41,610 nucleotides of DNA from Rouxiella badensis (GCF_002093665.1 NZ_MRWE01000043.1:1-41610), one strand, 5' to 3'; positions 6,302-14,165 are shown, counted from the first letter of the stretch. The notes: generated by a model not told the origin, from the sequence alone. Made by a program: numbers and translations.

Positions 6302-6609
6302 AGCGGGAATACACCACCGGCGACATCAAGAAGATTAAAGAGATGGCCGGTCAGTATTCTCCGCAGGAAATTGCAGACACTCTGAACAGAACCAAAGCCG
6401 CATTGATGGCTTTCGCAAGCCGCAACGGCATCTATTTTAGCCGCGGACCTAACAATCAGCACACTCAGGCGTCGGTCAACGAGGTAGTCAGACTCAAGGG
6501 CGAGGGCAAGTCCTATCGGCAGATTGTGGCCATCACCGGGATACCGATTTCAACCTGTGCGTATTGGTGTCGGAGGCAGCATGAAGCGAAGCTGGTTTCT
6601 ACACGATAA
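6298..6609 (+). CDS. Phage HTH protein with no normal start codon
   Basis: The frame encodes a 103-residue protein with two helix-turn-helix-like units: YSPQEIADTLNRTKAALMAF (about residues 18-37) and GKSYRQIVAITGIPISTCAYW near the end. The first helix begins before the first in-frame ATG (6343), so that ATG would cut into the domain. Upstream the frame begins ATA-AAG-CGG at 6298, overlapping the ninH stop codon as TTATAA. The usual arrangement would be ATGA, so a G-to-A change may have turned ATG into ATA. Translation may use ATA through coupling with ninH, or a short form from 6343. A weak AAGG lies upstream. The function is probably DNA binding. Confidence 0.6.
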   Translation: MKREYTTGDIKKIKEMAGQYSPQEIADTLNRTKAALMAFASRNGIYFSRGPNNQHTQASVNEVVRLKGEGKSYRQIVAITGIPISTCAYWCRRQHEAKLVSTR

Positions 6610-6787
6610 CCTCAGCACCGACGAAGCCGAACAGCTAATCCTCCAGTACCACGCCCGTCATATCCAGACCCGCAAGCAGCTTAATCCAGACCGTCTCTCA
6701 TGGTGCGTTTCAGCCTATCTCGAAGAACGCAGGCGTCGGCCTCAGTCCAGCACTCGCTGGCAGAGCGCACTCGGGAGACTGACCTGA
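6581..6787 (+). CDS. Small phage protein upstream of the late regulator
   Basis: A 68-residue basic protein (MKRSWFLHDNLSTDEAEQLILQYHARHIQ...). The start at 6581 is chosen because GGAGG lies 6 nt upstream, inside the end of the previous gene, which it overlaps by 29 bp. A longer ORF from 6524 lacks such a site. It has no membrane segment and ends in an Arg-rich stretch. Small genes of this kind lie between the nin-like genes and the late regulator in enterobacterial lambdoid prophages. I know no function. Confidence 0.6.
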   Translation: MKRSWFLHDNLSTDEAEQLILQYHARHIQTRKQLNPDRLSWCVSAYLEERRRRPQSSTRWQSALGRLT

Positions 6788-6897
6788 TGCAGTGATTCAG
6801 CGTTCTCGGTTGTCACCTCTTACAGATAAAGAAGGAGTCGGAAAGGCTCCTCAATCTCAAGGCATTAACTAAAAATTTAGAATATTTGGGGAAATAT

Positions 6898-7515
6898 ATG
6901 AGAAAGCAAGATGCACTTTATACCTTACCTATGGTGTTAAAACAGGCGGATCTGCGCCGCGTTTGGTGTCGCGGCCGTAGAACTATTACGCCTGCGCAAC
7001 GGGTATGGACGCGCTATATGCTGTCTCTATGGGGTAAACATCTCGGCGGCGATGATGCACCGACCGGCTGTGTCAGCGTGATTGGCAGACTGATGATCCG
7101 CTCTGAATGGAGCCAGGATCAGTCGGAGAGAATCATTAAGGTCGTTGAAGGTCTTTATAAAGAAGGGCTTCGCGGCGAGGAGCTGTTCAGGCGATCGCGT
7201 CAAATCGTGGTACCTGGCGCATCGATAAGCAATATTCTTGCCTCGGCCAAAGAAGAGGATGACGCCGCTTTCGTGGAGTCGGTCATGCACAAAGAGATTA
7301 AGCGCGACAGTCCGATTCGTTCCGTGGCCATCAAACGTTACTGTGAACGGCGAACTGTGCAAAATATCGCCAAAGATATCAACTACCACACCGGGTTTAA
7401 CGTTCAGGCGGGTAGAAAGCGGGTGACATGGTGCGAAGAGATACTTGAAGAAGAGATGTTTTTTGCGATGAAACGCACAATAGAGAACACTGATACCCCT
7501 AATGTGGCCTATTAA
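6898..7515 (+). CDS. DUF1133-like protein in the antiterminator Q position
   Basis: The 205-residue basic protein resembles phage DUF1133-type proteins, with the conserved opening KQDALYTLPMVLKQADLRRVWCRG and the segment 'TPAQRVWTRYMLSLWGKHLGGDDAP'. Such proteins lie just before the lysis genes, where lambda has antiterminator Q. Q-type proteins load onto RNA polymerase at the late promoter and let it ignore terminators. Here a strong promoter, a leader with two terminators and the holin follow at once, which fits that role. The ATG at 6898 is chosen because GGGGA lies about 5 nt upstream. An upstream TTG (6886) would overlap that site. The family name is from memory and the antiterminator role is an inference. 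Confidence 0.7.
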   Translation: MRKQDALYTLPMVLKQADLRRVWCRGRRTITPAQRVWTRYMLSLWGKHLGGDDAPTGCVSVIGRLMIRSEWSQDQSERIIKVVEGLYKEGLRGEELFRRSRQIVVPGASISNILASAKEEDDAAFVESVMHKEIKRDSPIRSVAIKRYCERRTVQNIAKDINYHTGFNVQAGRKRVTWCEEILEEEMFFAMKRTIENTDTPNVAY

Positions 7516-7536
7516 GAAATTTTTATTTAAAAATCC

Positions 7537-7565
7537 TTGAAAAGTGAGAAATGAATCTGTATATT
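7537..7565 (+). promoter_or_regulatory. Late promoter (pR'-like)
   Basis: A -35 TTGAAA (7537-7542) and -10 TATATT (7560-7565) are separated by exactly 17 bp, close to the sigma70 consensus. It lies 22 bp after the Q-like gene and about 310 bp before the holin, as in lambda, and opens an untranslated leader holding two terminators. Confidence 0.75.
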
Positions 7566-7685
7566 TACATCTAAGCTTGGAAATAAAAGCGAACAACAAT
7601 GGCAGCAAGGGTTTTTCGTAATAAATAGGCAATAAGTCATTCAGTTACACACCGTTTACGTAAACCCCGCAGCGAACGAATTCAG

Positions 7686-7715
7686 AAGCCCTGGCAGCAA
7701 TGCGAGGGCTTTTTC
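7686..7715 (+). terminator. Leader terminator 1 of the late operon
   Basis: A stem AAGCCCT (7686-7692) with AGGGCTT (7705-7711) is followed by TTTTCG. It lies about 115 nt downstream of the expected late start site and is a candidate tR'-type terminator. Confidence 0.65.
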
Positions 7716-7789
7716 GTTTGCGCGCCGGGCCGCTCGTTGGCATGGCGGAACAGGCAACAGGTCTTTCACTTTCGTTGTGAAAAACAGCA

Positions 7790-7817
7790 AAGGCTCACTT
7801 CGGTGGGCCTTTTTTGT
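7790..7817 (+). terminator. Leader terminator 2 of the late operon
   Basis: AAGGCTCAC and GTGGGCCTT pair over 9 bp with one G-T pair around a TTCG tetraloop closed by C-G, the most stable loop type. TTTTTT follows. It would block transcription of the holin and tail genes unless RNA polymerase is modified. Confidence 0.85.
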
Positions 7818-7878
7818 TCCCCGTCTCTAACCCTATTAATGACTAAGACGCGACCAACCCCGGTTGGAGGTGGAGGCC

Positions 7879-8133
7879 ATGAAGATGAATCAAAATAGTG
7901 ACGGATTCTGGACACACTACTGGGCTTCGGTAACGGCAATCGCCAGCGCCGCTGGACTGACTACTGAACAGTGGATCTACATATTCTGCGCAATCTTTGG
8001 TGCGCTTCTGTCGCTCGGTTCATATCTGGGCAATCGACGTGCTCTCAGTGCCCGGCAGGACGAAGAGGAAAAGAGAACGGAAATTCTTCGCACTTATCTT
8101 TCATCTAGAAAAGATAATTCTGCCGCGCAATAA
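7879..8133 (+). CDS. Holin (class II-like)
   Basis: The 84-residue protein has one clear membrane segment, IYIFCAIFGALLSLGSYL (about residues 33-50), and a weaker one before it, WASVTAIASAAG. It ends in a charged, Arg/Glu-rich cytoplasmic tail. This is the plan of class II holins such as phage 21 S. Holins oligomerise in the inner membrane and at a set time permeabilise it, ending the lytic cycle or releasing particles. GGAGG lies 6 nt before the ATG at 7879. The ORF also stays open from 7864. It is the first gene after the late promoter and leader. No endolysin or spanin gene follows. Confidence 0.75.
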   Translation: MKMNQNSDGFWTHYWASVTAIASAAGLTTEQWIYIFCAIFGALLSLGSYLGNRRALSARQDEEEKRTEILRTYLSSRKDNSAAQ

Positions 8134-8285
8134 CGCCTGCGACCTCGAGAGCGATTGACGCCTCGACGAGCAGACTTTTCCCTCTGTTTTATCACCGGTG
8201 ACATTAACCCGCGTTTATGTCATCTCCCGCGCCGAGCTTCACGCTACCCAATGGCGCATCACCGTTATGCAGGCACCTACGTGAT
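8134..8285 (+). other. Non-coding joint between holin and tail genes
   Basis: Only about 150 bp lie between the holin and the first tail gene, where relatives carry endolysin, spanins and usually head genes. The stretch has no ribosome binding site or complete gene. Two overlapping frames are open (from 8155 and 8217), as expected for a recent deletion scar. Confidence 0.45.
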
Positions 8286-9080
8286 ATGGCCGATCCCTCA
8301 GAAATACTCAATGTTATTGCGGCTCAGGTGGCCGCAATTGTTTATCCCAACGGTACGGGCTCGCCCAGTGTTACCGGCACAGTAGTCAGTATTTACGCTG
8401 GCTGGCCCGTTCACAGCGTGCTCGACACCGATATCCAGGCCGGGATAACGCATATTTCGGTGTATCCGATGGAAGGCGAGCAAAAAATTCCCACCGCGCT
8501 AGGGCGGCCTTATCGCGCGGTAGACTGCGGAGATCCGTCGGTTATCGCAACGGTAAGCGGCACCGCCGTCACGCTATCAGGTACCGTTTCAACCCCTCAG
8601 AACCTCTACTTTCTGGTCGATGGCAGCGGTTATCATTATTCCGTGCAATCGGGTGACACACTAACGTCGATTGCGACAGCAATAACAACGCTTATTCCGA
8701 ACGCCAGCAACGTCGAGGAGGTTATCAGCCTACCTCAGGCGACGCAGATAGTGGCCAGAGTGGGGGGCGTCGGTACCGAGGCGCGGGAGCTGCGCAGGCA
8801 AGCCAAAGAGTACCGCATAACCGTCTGGGCTCCGACGAGGCTGCTGCGCGATACCCTCGGTGGAGCGCTGGATGAAGGATTGTCGATTAACAGCAGTTTA
8901 CAGCTCTTGGACAACCTGCCGGCTTTCATGATTTATGCACGCTCAATGTATTCCCAAAACACCCAAATCTACCGGCGTGACATGGTTTTTTCTGTGAACT
9001 ATGCCACCTCGCAAACTCTCTCGGCGCCGCAGGTTGTGGCACCGGTTATGAGCATCAACGACCACACCCAAACCCTCTAA
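8286..9080 (+). CDS. Tail-associated protein, probably tail completion/neck
   Basis: A 264-residue protein of a type found upstream of the sheath gene in several myophages. It opens MADPSEILNVIAAQVAAIVYPNGTGSP, has a conserved 'VSVYP'-type strand, a beta-rich middle, and the segment RQAKEYRITVWAP, which may contact other tail parts. There is no signal peptide. The start at 8286 is preferred because the recognisable domain begins there. An ATG at 8217 is in frame, and neither has a good ribosome binding site. By position it could be the tail terminator or completion protein that caps the tail where the head would attach. That would matter in a headless particle. Function is an inference from position. 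Confidence 0.55.
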   Translation: MADPSEILNVIAAQVAAIVYPNGTGSPSVTGTVVSIYAGWPVHSVLDTDIQAGITHISVYPMEGEQKIPTALGRPYRAVDCGDPSVIATVSGTAVTLSGTVSTPQNLYFLVDGSGYHYSVQSGDTLTSIATAITTLIPNASNVEEVISLPQATQIVARVGGVGTEARELRRQAKEYRITVWAPTRLLRDTLGGALDEGLSINSSLQLLDNLPAFMIYARSMYSQNTQIYRRDMVFSVNYATSQTLSAPQVVAPVMSINDHTQTL

Positions 9081-9096
9081 ATCATCAGGAGTAATC

Positions 9097-9318
9097 ATGG
9101 CAGATACCGATGACGTTAACGCGTCAGGCTCTACTGCGTCCGTAAGCGCAGATTCATCCTCGGCAGCGGCAGCGGCGGCGGCGTCCCTCGGCTTTATCTT
9201 GGTCACCCGCATTGCGTTTGCCGATTATCAGGTTGGCGACGAGATTACCGATGAGGATGAAATCAACGACATCCTCGCTGGCGAACTCGCCGTTTACGTG
9301 ATTAAACGCGCCGCATAA
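9097..9318 (+). CDS. Small tail protein upstream of sheath (Mu gp38 position)
   Basis: A 73-residue protein with a Ser/Ala-rich N-terminal half, including a run of alanines (about residues 23-31), and an acidic end. AGGAG lies 6 nt before the ATG. In Mu-like phages a small protein (gp38/DUF2635) has the same place just before the sheath gene. I see no strong sequence match, so the link rests on size and position. It is probably a minor tail assembly component translated with the sheath. Confidence 0.55.
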   Translation: MADTDDVNASGSTASVSADSSSAAAAAAASLGFILVTRIAFADYQVGDEITDEDEINDILAGELAVYVIKRAA

Positions 9319-9375
9319 TCCCCTTTATTCAACATCAGAGCCCGCCTGAAGTGGGTCTTTCATTTGGAGATAGCC

Positions 9376-10932
9376 ATGCCGATTTATCAAGCTGGCAGTT
9401 TGAACACCTCTGCGCTGACCGCGCCAGACTTATACGTCCAGGTTGTTGCACCCCAGACACAGTACATTAATGGCGTTGCGACCGACGGCCTCGGATTGGT
9501 CGGTATCGCAAGCTGGGGTCCGGTCAACAGCCCGTTCCAGATTAGTTCGGCAAGCGATCAGGCCCTGTACATCGGCAGTCAGCAGAACCGCAAATATGAC
9601 CTTGCGACGGCGGTTGCCATTTCTCTGCAACTCGGTGCGACCAACCTGAACTGCGTGCGCGTCACCGACGGCACCGACATTGCCGCCAGCGTTGCTTTAA
9701 AGGATGTGGCAAGCAGTCCGGCGACGGGGGTAACCTTGACCGCAATTTACAGTGGTACCACCGGTAACAGCATCCAGGCGATGATTACCGCAGGTTCGGC
9801 GGTTAGCTCTTACAAGTTGACTATTTATCTGCCGGGCCAAACCGCCGAAGTGTTCGACAACATTACCGGCAACGGTGCGACCTTCTGGACAAATCTGGTA
9901 AATGCGGTCAATAACGGACAAACCAGCGTACGCGGCGCAAGTCAACTGGCTATCGCGACCGTTGGTACCAGCAGCGCCTTGCCAAATGTAACGGCCACTT
10001 ACAGCCTGACGGGCGGCACCGACGGCGCTGCCAGCATTACTGATGCCGCGCTGGTCGGCTCCGACGGCACCAGTACTACCCGTAAAGGGATGTACGCTCT
10101 GCGTGGCACCAATTCGCAGGTCATCAACCTAGTGGGCCTCACTACCTCCACGCTGTGGCCGACGGTGAATACGTTTGCCGCCAGCGAAGGTTCTTATGCC
10201 GTCTCGCAGTTTAGCGCCGGCACTACCTATGTCTCGGCGGCAGCGCTGCTCAACACGGCAGGGGTAGACAGCTGGAACTTCAAGGCGATGGTCGGTGACT
10301 GGGTGTACTGGCTGGACAGCGTTAACGGATTGACCCGCATGGTTGAACCGGCAACCTTCGAGGCCGCCAATATTGCCGCGCGCAGTCCATCAATCTCTAC
10401 GCTGAACAAAGCAATCAGCACTATCGTATCAACCCAGCGCAACCTGGCGAACCAGCCTTACTCGCTGTCTGAAATCGGGGCTATCAACTCGGCGCGTCTC
10501 GACGTCATTACCAACCCATGTCCGGGCGGCAACTACTTTGGTATCCGCTCCGGCCGTAACACCAGCTCGACCGCCAGCCAGAACGACGACACCTATACCC
10601 GCATGACCAACTACCTGTCATTAACTCTGGCAGCCAGTTTTGGCGGCGTAGTGGGGCAAAATCAGACCGCAGACCTGCGTCGCGAGACGAAAAGCACCAT
10701 TGAGGCGTTTCTGCAAAACCTTGACGATCAGGGCATGATCGGCGATCCGAACGGTGCTGCCTCCTTCGCAGTTACCCTGGACTCGACCAACAATCCGGAT
10801 TCTCAGGTTGCACTCGGCTACATGCAGGCCGACGTCGCGGTCAAGTATCTGAACGTCGTACGTTATTTCCTGATTAACCTCGAAGGCGGCGGCAGCGTCA
10901 CCATCACGGTTTCTAACTCAGCGTCTAACTAA
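9376..10932 (+). CDS. Contractile tail sheath protein
   Basis: A 518-residue protein with features of myophage tail sheaths (Mu gpL family). The N-terminal region is IGxASWGPVNSPFQI-like, typical of sheath subunits that overlap their neighbours. A large Ser/Thr/Gly-rich insertion lies in the middle. The C-terminal domain ends with the conserved 'DVAVKYLNVVRYFLINLEGGG' type segment that links sheath rings. The sheath surrounds the tube and shortens on contact with the target, driving the tube through the envelope. GGAG lies 6 nt before the ATG at 9376. An upstream TTG at 9364 is an alternative. An intrinsic terminator follows directly. The intact sheath excludes an F-type (non-contractile) particle. 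Confidence 0.9.
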   Translation: MPIYQAGSLNTSALTAPDLYVQVVAPQTQYINGVATDGLGLVGIASWGPVNSPFQISSASDQALYIGSQQNRKYDLATAVAISLQLGATNLNCVRVTDGTDIAASVALKDVASSPATGVTLTAIYSGTTGNSIQAMITAGSAVSSYKLTIYLPGQTAEVFDNITGNGATFWTNLVNAVNNGQTSVRGASQLAIATVGTSSALPNVTATYSLTGGTDGAASITDAALVGSDGTSTTRKGMYALRGTNSQVINLVGLTTSTLWPTVNTFAASEGSYAVSQFSAGTTYVSAAALLNTAGVDSWNFKAMVGDWVYWLDSVNGLTRMVEPATFEAANIAARSPSISTLNKAISTIVSTQRNLANQPYSLSEIGAINSARLDVITNPCPGGNYFGIRSGRNTSSTASQNDDTYTRMTNYLSLTLAASFGGVVGQNQTADLRRETKSTIEAFLQNLDDQGMIGDPNGAASFAVTLDSTNNPDSQVALGYMQADVAVKYLNVVRYFLINLEGGGSVTITVSNSASN

Positions 10933-10943
10933 TCACCCTCAAG

Positions 10944-10966
10944 ACCCGCCACGGCGGGTTTTCTCT
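10944..10966 (+). terminator. Terminator between sheath and tube genes
   Basis: ACCCGCC (10944-10950) and GGCGGGT (10953-10959) form a very GC-rich stem followed by TTTTCTC. It lies inside the tail operon, so late transcription must either be antiterminated or drop here to set the sheath-to-rest ratio. Confidence 0.65.
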
Positions 10967-10979
10967 CTGGAGCAAGACT

Positions 10980-11411
10980 ATGCCGCAAAATGGATACACT
11001 CTTGGCCGCGATATCGCCGTCGATATCGTCACCGCCTACGGAACTCTGCGCATTCCGCAGGTCATCAGCTTTGACGCGAAACCTAAAGTCAACAGCCTTG
11101 AAATCACCCCCCTGAACGGCCTGACCGATGAGCTGCTTATCCCTAAAAACTGGGGCGGCACCATCGAAGCCGAACGTCAGGATGCGACTCTCGACGCTTG
11201 GTGGGCGCAGTGGGAAGCCGATTACTACAGCGGCGTGAATCGCGCAGCAGGCACCATCACCGAGACTATCGAAGAAGTGAATGGCTCCGTCAGCGTCTGG
11301 CGTTATACGAATGTTCAGATCCACTTTACGGATCCGGGTAAGAAGTCTGGCGACCAGACTGTTCGTCAGTCCATGACCTTTACCGCACAACGCCGCATCC
11401 GCGTATCTTGA
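10980..11411 (+). CDS. Tail tube protein
   Basis: This 143-residue protein has the size and place of myophage tube proteins (Mu gpM). It starts MPQNGYTLGRDIAVDIVTAYG and shows alternating beta-strands, as in the Hcp-like tube fold. The tube subunits stack as hexamers inside the sheath and form the channel that punctures the target. GGAGC lies about 7 nt before the ATG. The stop is followed after 13 bp by the tail chaperone gene, the usual order sheath, tube, chaperone, tape measure. I see no truncation. Confidence 0.85.
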   Translation: MPQNGYTLGRDIAVDIVTAYGTLRIPQVISFDAKPKVNSLEITPLNGLTDELLIPKNWGGTIEAERQDATLDAWWAQWEADYYSGVNRAAGTITETIEEVNGSVSVWRYTNVQIHFTDPGKKSGDQTVRQSMTFTAQRRIRVS

Positions 11412-11424
11412 TTGAGAGAAAGAA

Positions 11425-11802
11425 ATGGCAAAGTTAAACGTCCACGAAACGAAAGATGAAGACCTGAAACAGCCTGTGGAAGAGGGCGGCACTGTGACCG
11501 ACGTTCGGGGTCGCGTGATTAAAATTCGCGAACTGGATGCCGTGCAGGAGGCGCGCGTCTTCTGCGCAGCGGGCGCGGAAGACGCAGTAAATATGCCTTA
11601 CATGAACATGTACGTTTTTCCTACGGCGCGGGTGGAGGAAATTGACGGTGAAAAATATGCCGTTCCTACCAATAAGCTGCAGATAAACGGCATGCTCAGT
11701 GTGTTGGGAAAAGCCGGATTAAATGCGGTTCAGGAGTTTATTTTCCAAAAAATTGGCGAAGAAAATGCCGGTCAACTGGATGACAACGCCGCAAAAAACT
11801 AG
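11425..11802 (+). CDS. Tail assembly chaperone, short form (gpG-like)
   Basis: The 125-residue acidic protein lies between the tube and tape-measure genes, where tailed phages encode the tail assembly chaperone (lambda G, Mu gp41). It contains the segment VRGRVIKIRELDAVQEARVFCAAGAEDAVN and ends at AAKN-stop. These proteins coat the tape measure and recruit tube subunits but are not in the finished particle. AGAGAAAGA precedes the ATG. The last codons form a classic slippery site, A AAA AAC, from which a second, longer product is made by a -1 frameshift. Confidence 0.8.
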   Translation: MAKLNVHETKDEDLKQPVEEGGTVTDVRGRVIKIRELDAVQEARVFCAAGAEDAVNMPYMNMYVFPTARVEEIDGEKYAVPTNKLQINGMLSVLGKAGLNAVQEFIFQKIGEENAGQLDDNAAKN

Positions 11803-11981
11803 CCCAGAACCCCGAGTTTCGCAATCAATGTTGGTTGATGAAAAACGGGGTTCCTTTCCATATTGTTTTTAAAATAACCGAGCTTTTGCCGCATGAAAGA
11901 TTCGCGATGGCGGTCGTCTTTAGCGAATTCGAGGGCAACAAGTTTAACTGGACGACGAAACAGTTTGAGGAGTCGGGCTGA
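11425..11981 (+). CDS. Tail assembly chaperone, -1 frameshift product (gpGT-like)
   Basis: If ribosomes slip back one base at A AAA AAC (11793-11799) they avoid the TAG at 11800 and read 60 more codons to a TGA at 11979-11981, giving a 185-residue fusion. The added part starts LAQNPEFRNQCWL, ends TTKQFEESG, and is fully open with protein-like composition. It has no start codon or ribosome binding site of its own near the stop. Lambda, P2 and most myophages make a tail chaperone pair this way. The long form bridges tape measure and tube subunits at a low ratio to the short form. The location fits exactly. The frameshift itself is inferred from sequence. Confidence 0.8.
11793..11852 (+). promoter_or_regulatory. 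Programmed -1 frameshift site and stimulatory hairpin
   Basis: The heptamer A AAA AAC lies in frame at 11793-11799, immediately before the stop codon. A stem AACCCCG (11808-11814) with CGGGGTT (11846-11852) begins 9 nt downstream and encloses an inner ATCAA/TTGAT stem. A slippery site plus a spaced downstream structure is the standard form of a -1 frameshift signal. Confidence 0.75.
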
Positions 11982-12035
11982 TGGAATCGGCTAATTTACC
12001 GGTAAAGCGGCTGACTCCTCGACCTGCATTTCAAT

Positions 12036-12066
12036 AACCCCGGCCCACATGCTGGGGTTTTTCATT
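12036..12066 (+). terminator. Terminator before the tape-measure gene
   Basis: AACCCCGGC and GCTGGGGTT pair over 9 bp (one G-T pair) around a 6-nt loop, then TTTCATTTTTT. This strong intrinsic terminator lies within the tail operon, 20 bp before the tape-measure start. Confidence 0.8.
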
Positions 12067-12085
12067 TTTTAACAAGAGGTTGTCT

Positions 12086-14155
12086 ATGGACGTGAGGGCT
12101 TATCAAGATGCGGTGCGGCAGGCTTTAGATGACCAGATGACCCACAGTATGATGAACTTCAGTCAGCAAGCGAAGACGCTGAATGAGCGGTTCATTCAGA
12201 TGACGAAGAACATCAAAAGCGTTTCAACAGCGGCAAAAGATGCGCAAAAAGTCCTCAGCGGTATGAGTGAGGCGATGAAGAATCAGTTTTCCAACGCTAT
12301 CAAGGGCGCAAAAGATTATGCCTCGGCGTTGAAAATGGTCACCACCCATGCGCGGGATGCGGCAAAAGCGGGTACAGATCAGGCCAAAAGCGGCGCAGGA
12401 AGGAAAAGCCGTAGGGGCAACAAGAACTCAGAGAGGTCAGGCCACGAAGAAGAAAAAAAATCAGATGATGACGGTGAGTCCGGACTAGAGAAGGCCAAAA
12501 AGCTTTACGAGGTTTTCAGTCAAATCAACGCCACGGGCGTGGCCTACCAAAAGCTGCTGGAGGGGTTGCGGGCTCGAGGCCTCGATGATGCTCAACTGAG
12601 CCAGGCGAACGATTTCGTTTATACCAACAACATTCCTGATACCTCACGCCTGGACCGGATGAGCATTCTCGCCGATGCTCAAAATACGTTTAACGCGGAC
12701 GGTCTGGGCAAGCAAAAGTCTCTACAGGCCGCCGAGGTGATGATGCCAGTGTTGGCACGTTACGACGTCGCCTCGAAAATGCTTGATGATGCCTATGACC
12801 CCTTAAAAGACCCCAACCGCGGAGTCATTAATAAACTCGTAGAATCAATGGGCGCGTTAAACGACCCGAAGCGGGCCTCTGAGATAGCCGATGGGGTGTT
12901 TAAGTACACTCAGGGTACCCATCAGACAATCGATCAAAAGAAATTTGAGGCATTCGTCAGCAGCAATAGCCCGGCTACACGCAGGCAAAATATTGCCTCT
13001 CTCTTTGGTGTGCTTGAACCGGTGATTGACGACATGGGGGGTGATGCGGCCGCCTCTGGAATGCAAAAGGCGGCCAATCATATCAACGGCAAAATGGCGT
13101 CGGTGCCGAAAAACCTTCGTCAGGAGCTTGCTCGTTTAGACATTGCCAATGCCAGCGGAAACGGACAGACGCAGACTCTGAGTGACCTGCAGTCCTCGGA
13201 CATTGCCCGCTACACCCAGAAGCTGATGGCCATCTATGCCGCTCACGGCATTAACAGTGCCGCCGACAGGCAGCGTGAAAACAGCCTTCTGTTTGGCAGC
13301 TCGGGTGCGAAAGTTTATGACAAAATCATGGAGTCTGCCCTCAAGACACAGCCGGGATATAACAGCGTTACCGGTATTGCGTCAGTTCTCGACTCTCCGC
13401 GTAGTCGCGTGCTGATGGCAAAAGACCAGGTTGCCAAGAAATATCAGGATATGCAGCTCACGATTGCCGATAAAGGAAAGGTCACGGACATTTTTGCTAA
13501 GGGGGAAGATATCCTCTCCGGCGCCATGGCTATAGGCACAAACTTTATGGACAAGCACCCGTTATTAACCTCAATAGGCACTGACGCCACCTTGGCCTAT
13601 GGTGCACTTTCCGGGCTCAAGGGCGGTTGGTCAATGCTGAAGAAGGCCGCAGGTGCACTGGGCAATCCATTAAAGTTACTCGAAAAAGTGGGCGGCAGAG
13701 CAGCATTGACCACGGCGGCCGAGGCGATACCCGAGGCCGTTGCAATGATAGGCGGATGGCCGGTAATTGCCGCGGGTGCCGCTGTGGCAGCGACGGGGTA
13801 TGGCGGATATCAGCTCTATAAGCACTTCAATCAAGACAGTCCTGCAGGCGAGCCGTTAAACGCCGTTGCTAGCAAAGGGGCTGCGGACTTTAATGTCAGC
13901 AATCCGGATTCGGCCGCGCAGTACCGCCATCTGATTAACCCAGGCCAATATCCTGCGGTGCCTCCGGCATTTTCCTCTGCCGCGCCTCAGCCGGTCAATC
14001 TGCTGCTTACCCACGAAGGGCGTCAGGTGCTTATCGCGACCGTTATCGGTGGAATAAGCAAAGAGGCCTCCAAACCAAGAAGCGGCGTCAGCGGTTTCGA
14101 TCCTTCACAGCTATTTTTACCGCCCGGCTCGGTAAGTAAACTGGCCACCAATTAA
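12086..14155 (+). CDS. Tail tape-measure protein
   Basis: A 689-residue protein that sets tail length. The N-terminal 120 residues are helical and rich in Ala, Lys and Gln. A highly charged linker of Lys, Arg, Glu and Asp follows (about 105-140), then a long alpha-helical body. Hydrophobic Ala/Gly-rich segments lie near residues 490-600 (for example ALGNPLKLLEKVGG and PVIAAGAAVAATGYGGYQLY). They resemble the membrane-active part of tape measures. At about 0.15 nm per residue it predicts a tail near 100 nm, in the R-type tailocin range. A TTG two codons upstream is an alternative start. ATG at 12086 has AAGAGG upstream. The gene is intact, which argues that the tail is still in use. Confidence 0.85.
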   Translation: MDVRAYQDAVRQALDDQMTHSMMNFSQQAKTLNERFIQMTKNIKSVSTAAKDAQKVLSGMSEAMKNQFSNAIKGAKDYASALKMVTTHARDAAKAGTDQAKSGAGRKSRRGNKNSERSGHEEEKKSDDDGESGLEKAKKLYEVFSQINATGVAYQKLLEGLRARGLDDAQLSQANDFVYTNNIPDTSRLDRMSILADAQNTFNADGLGKQKSLQAAEVMMPVLARYDVASKMLDDAYDPLKDPNRGVINKLVESMGALNDPKRASEIADGVFKYTQGTHQTIDQKKFEAFVSSNSPATRRQNIASLFGVLEPVIDDMGGDAAASGMQKAANHINGKMASVPKNLRQELARLDIANASGNGQTQTLSDLQSSDIARYTQKLMAIYAAHGINSAADRQRENSLLFGSSGAKVYDKIMESALKTQPGYNSVTGIASVLDSPRSRVLMAKDQVAKKYQDMQLTIADKGKVTDIFAKGEDILSGAMAIGTNFMDKHPLLTSIGTDATLAYGALSGLKGGWSMLKKAAGALGNPLKLLEKVGGRAALTTAAEAIPEAVAMIGGWPVIAAGAAVAATGYGGYQLYKHFNQDSPAGEPLNAVASKGAADFNVSNPDSAAQYRHLINPGQYPAVPPAFSSAAPQPVNLLLTHEGRQVLIATVIGGISKEASKPRSGVSGFDPSQLFLPPGSVSKLATN

Positions 14156-14165
14156 CGGAGTTTTT

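Noticed and set aside
7027-7632. Long minus-strand ORF opposite the Q-like gene
   Set aside because: It is a shadow of the plus-strand gene, which has a ribosome site, a phage context and a promoter after it.
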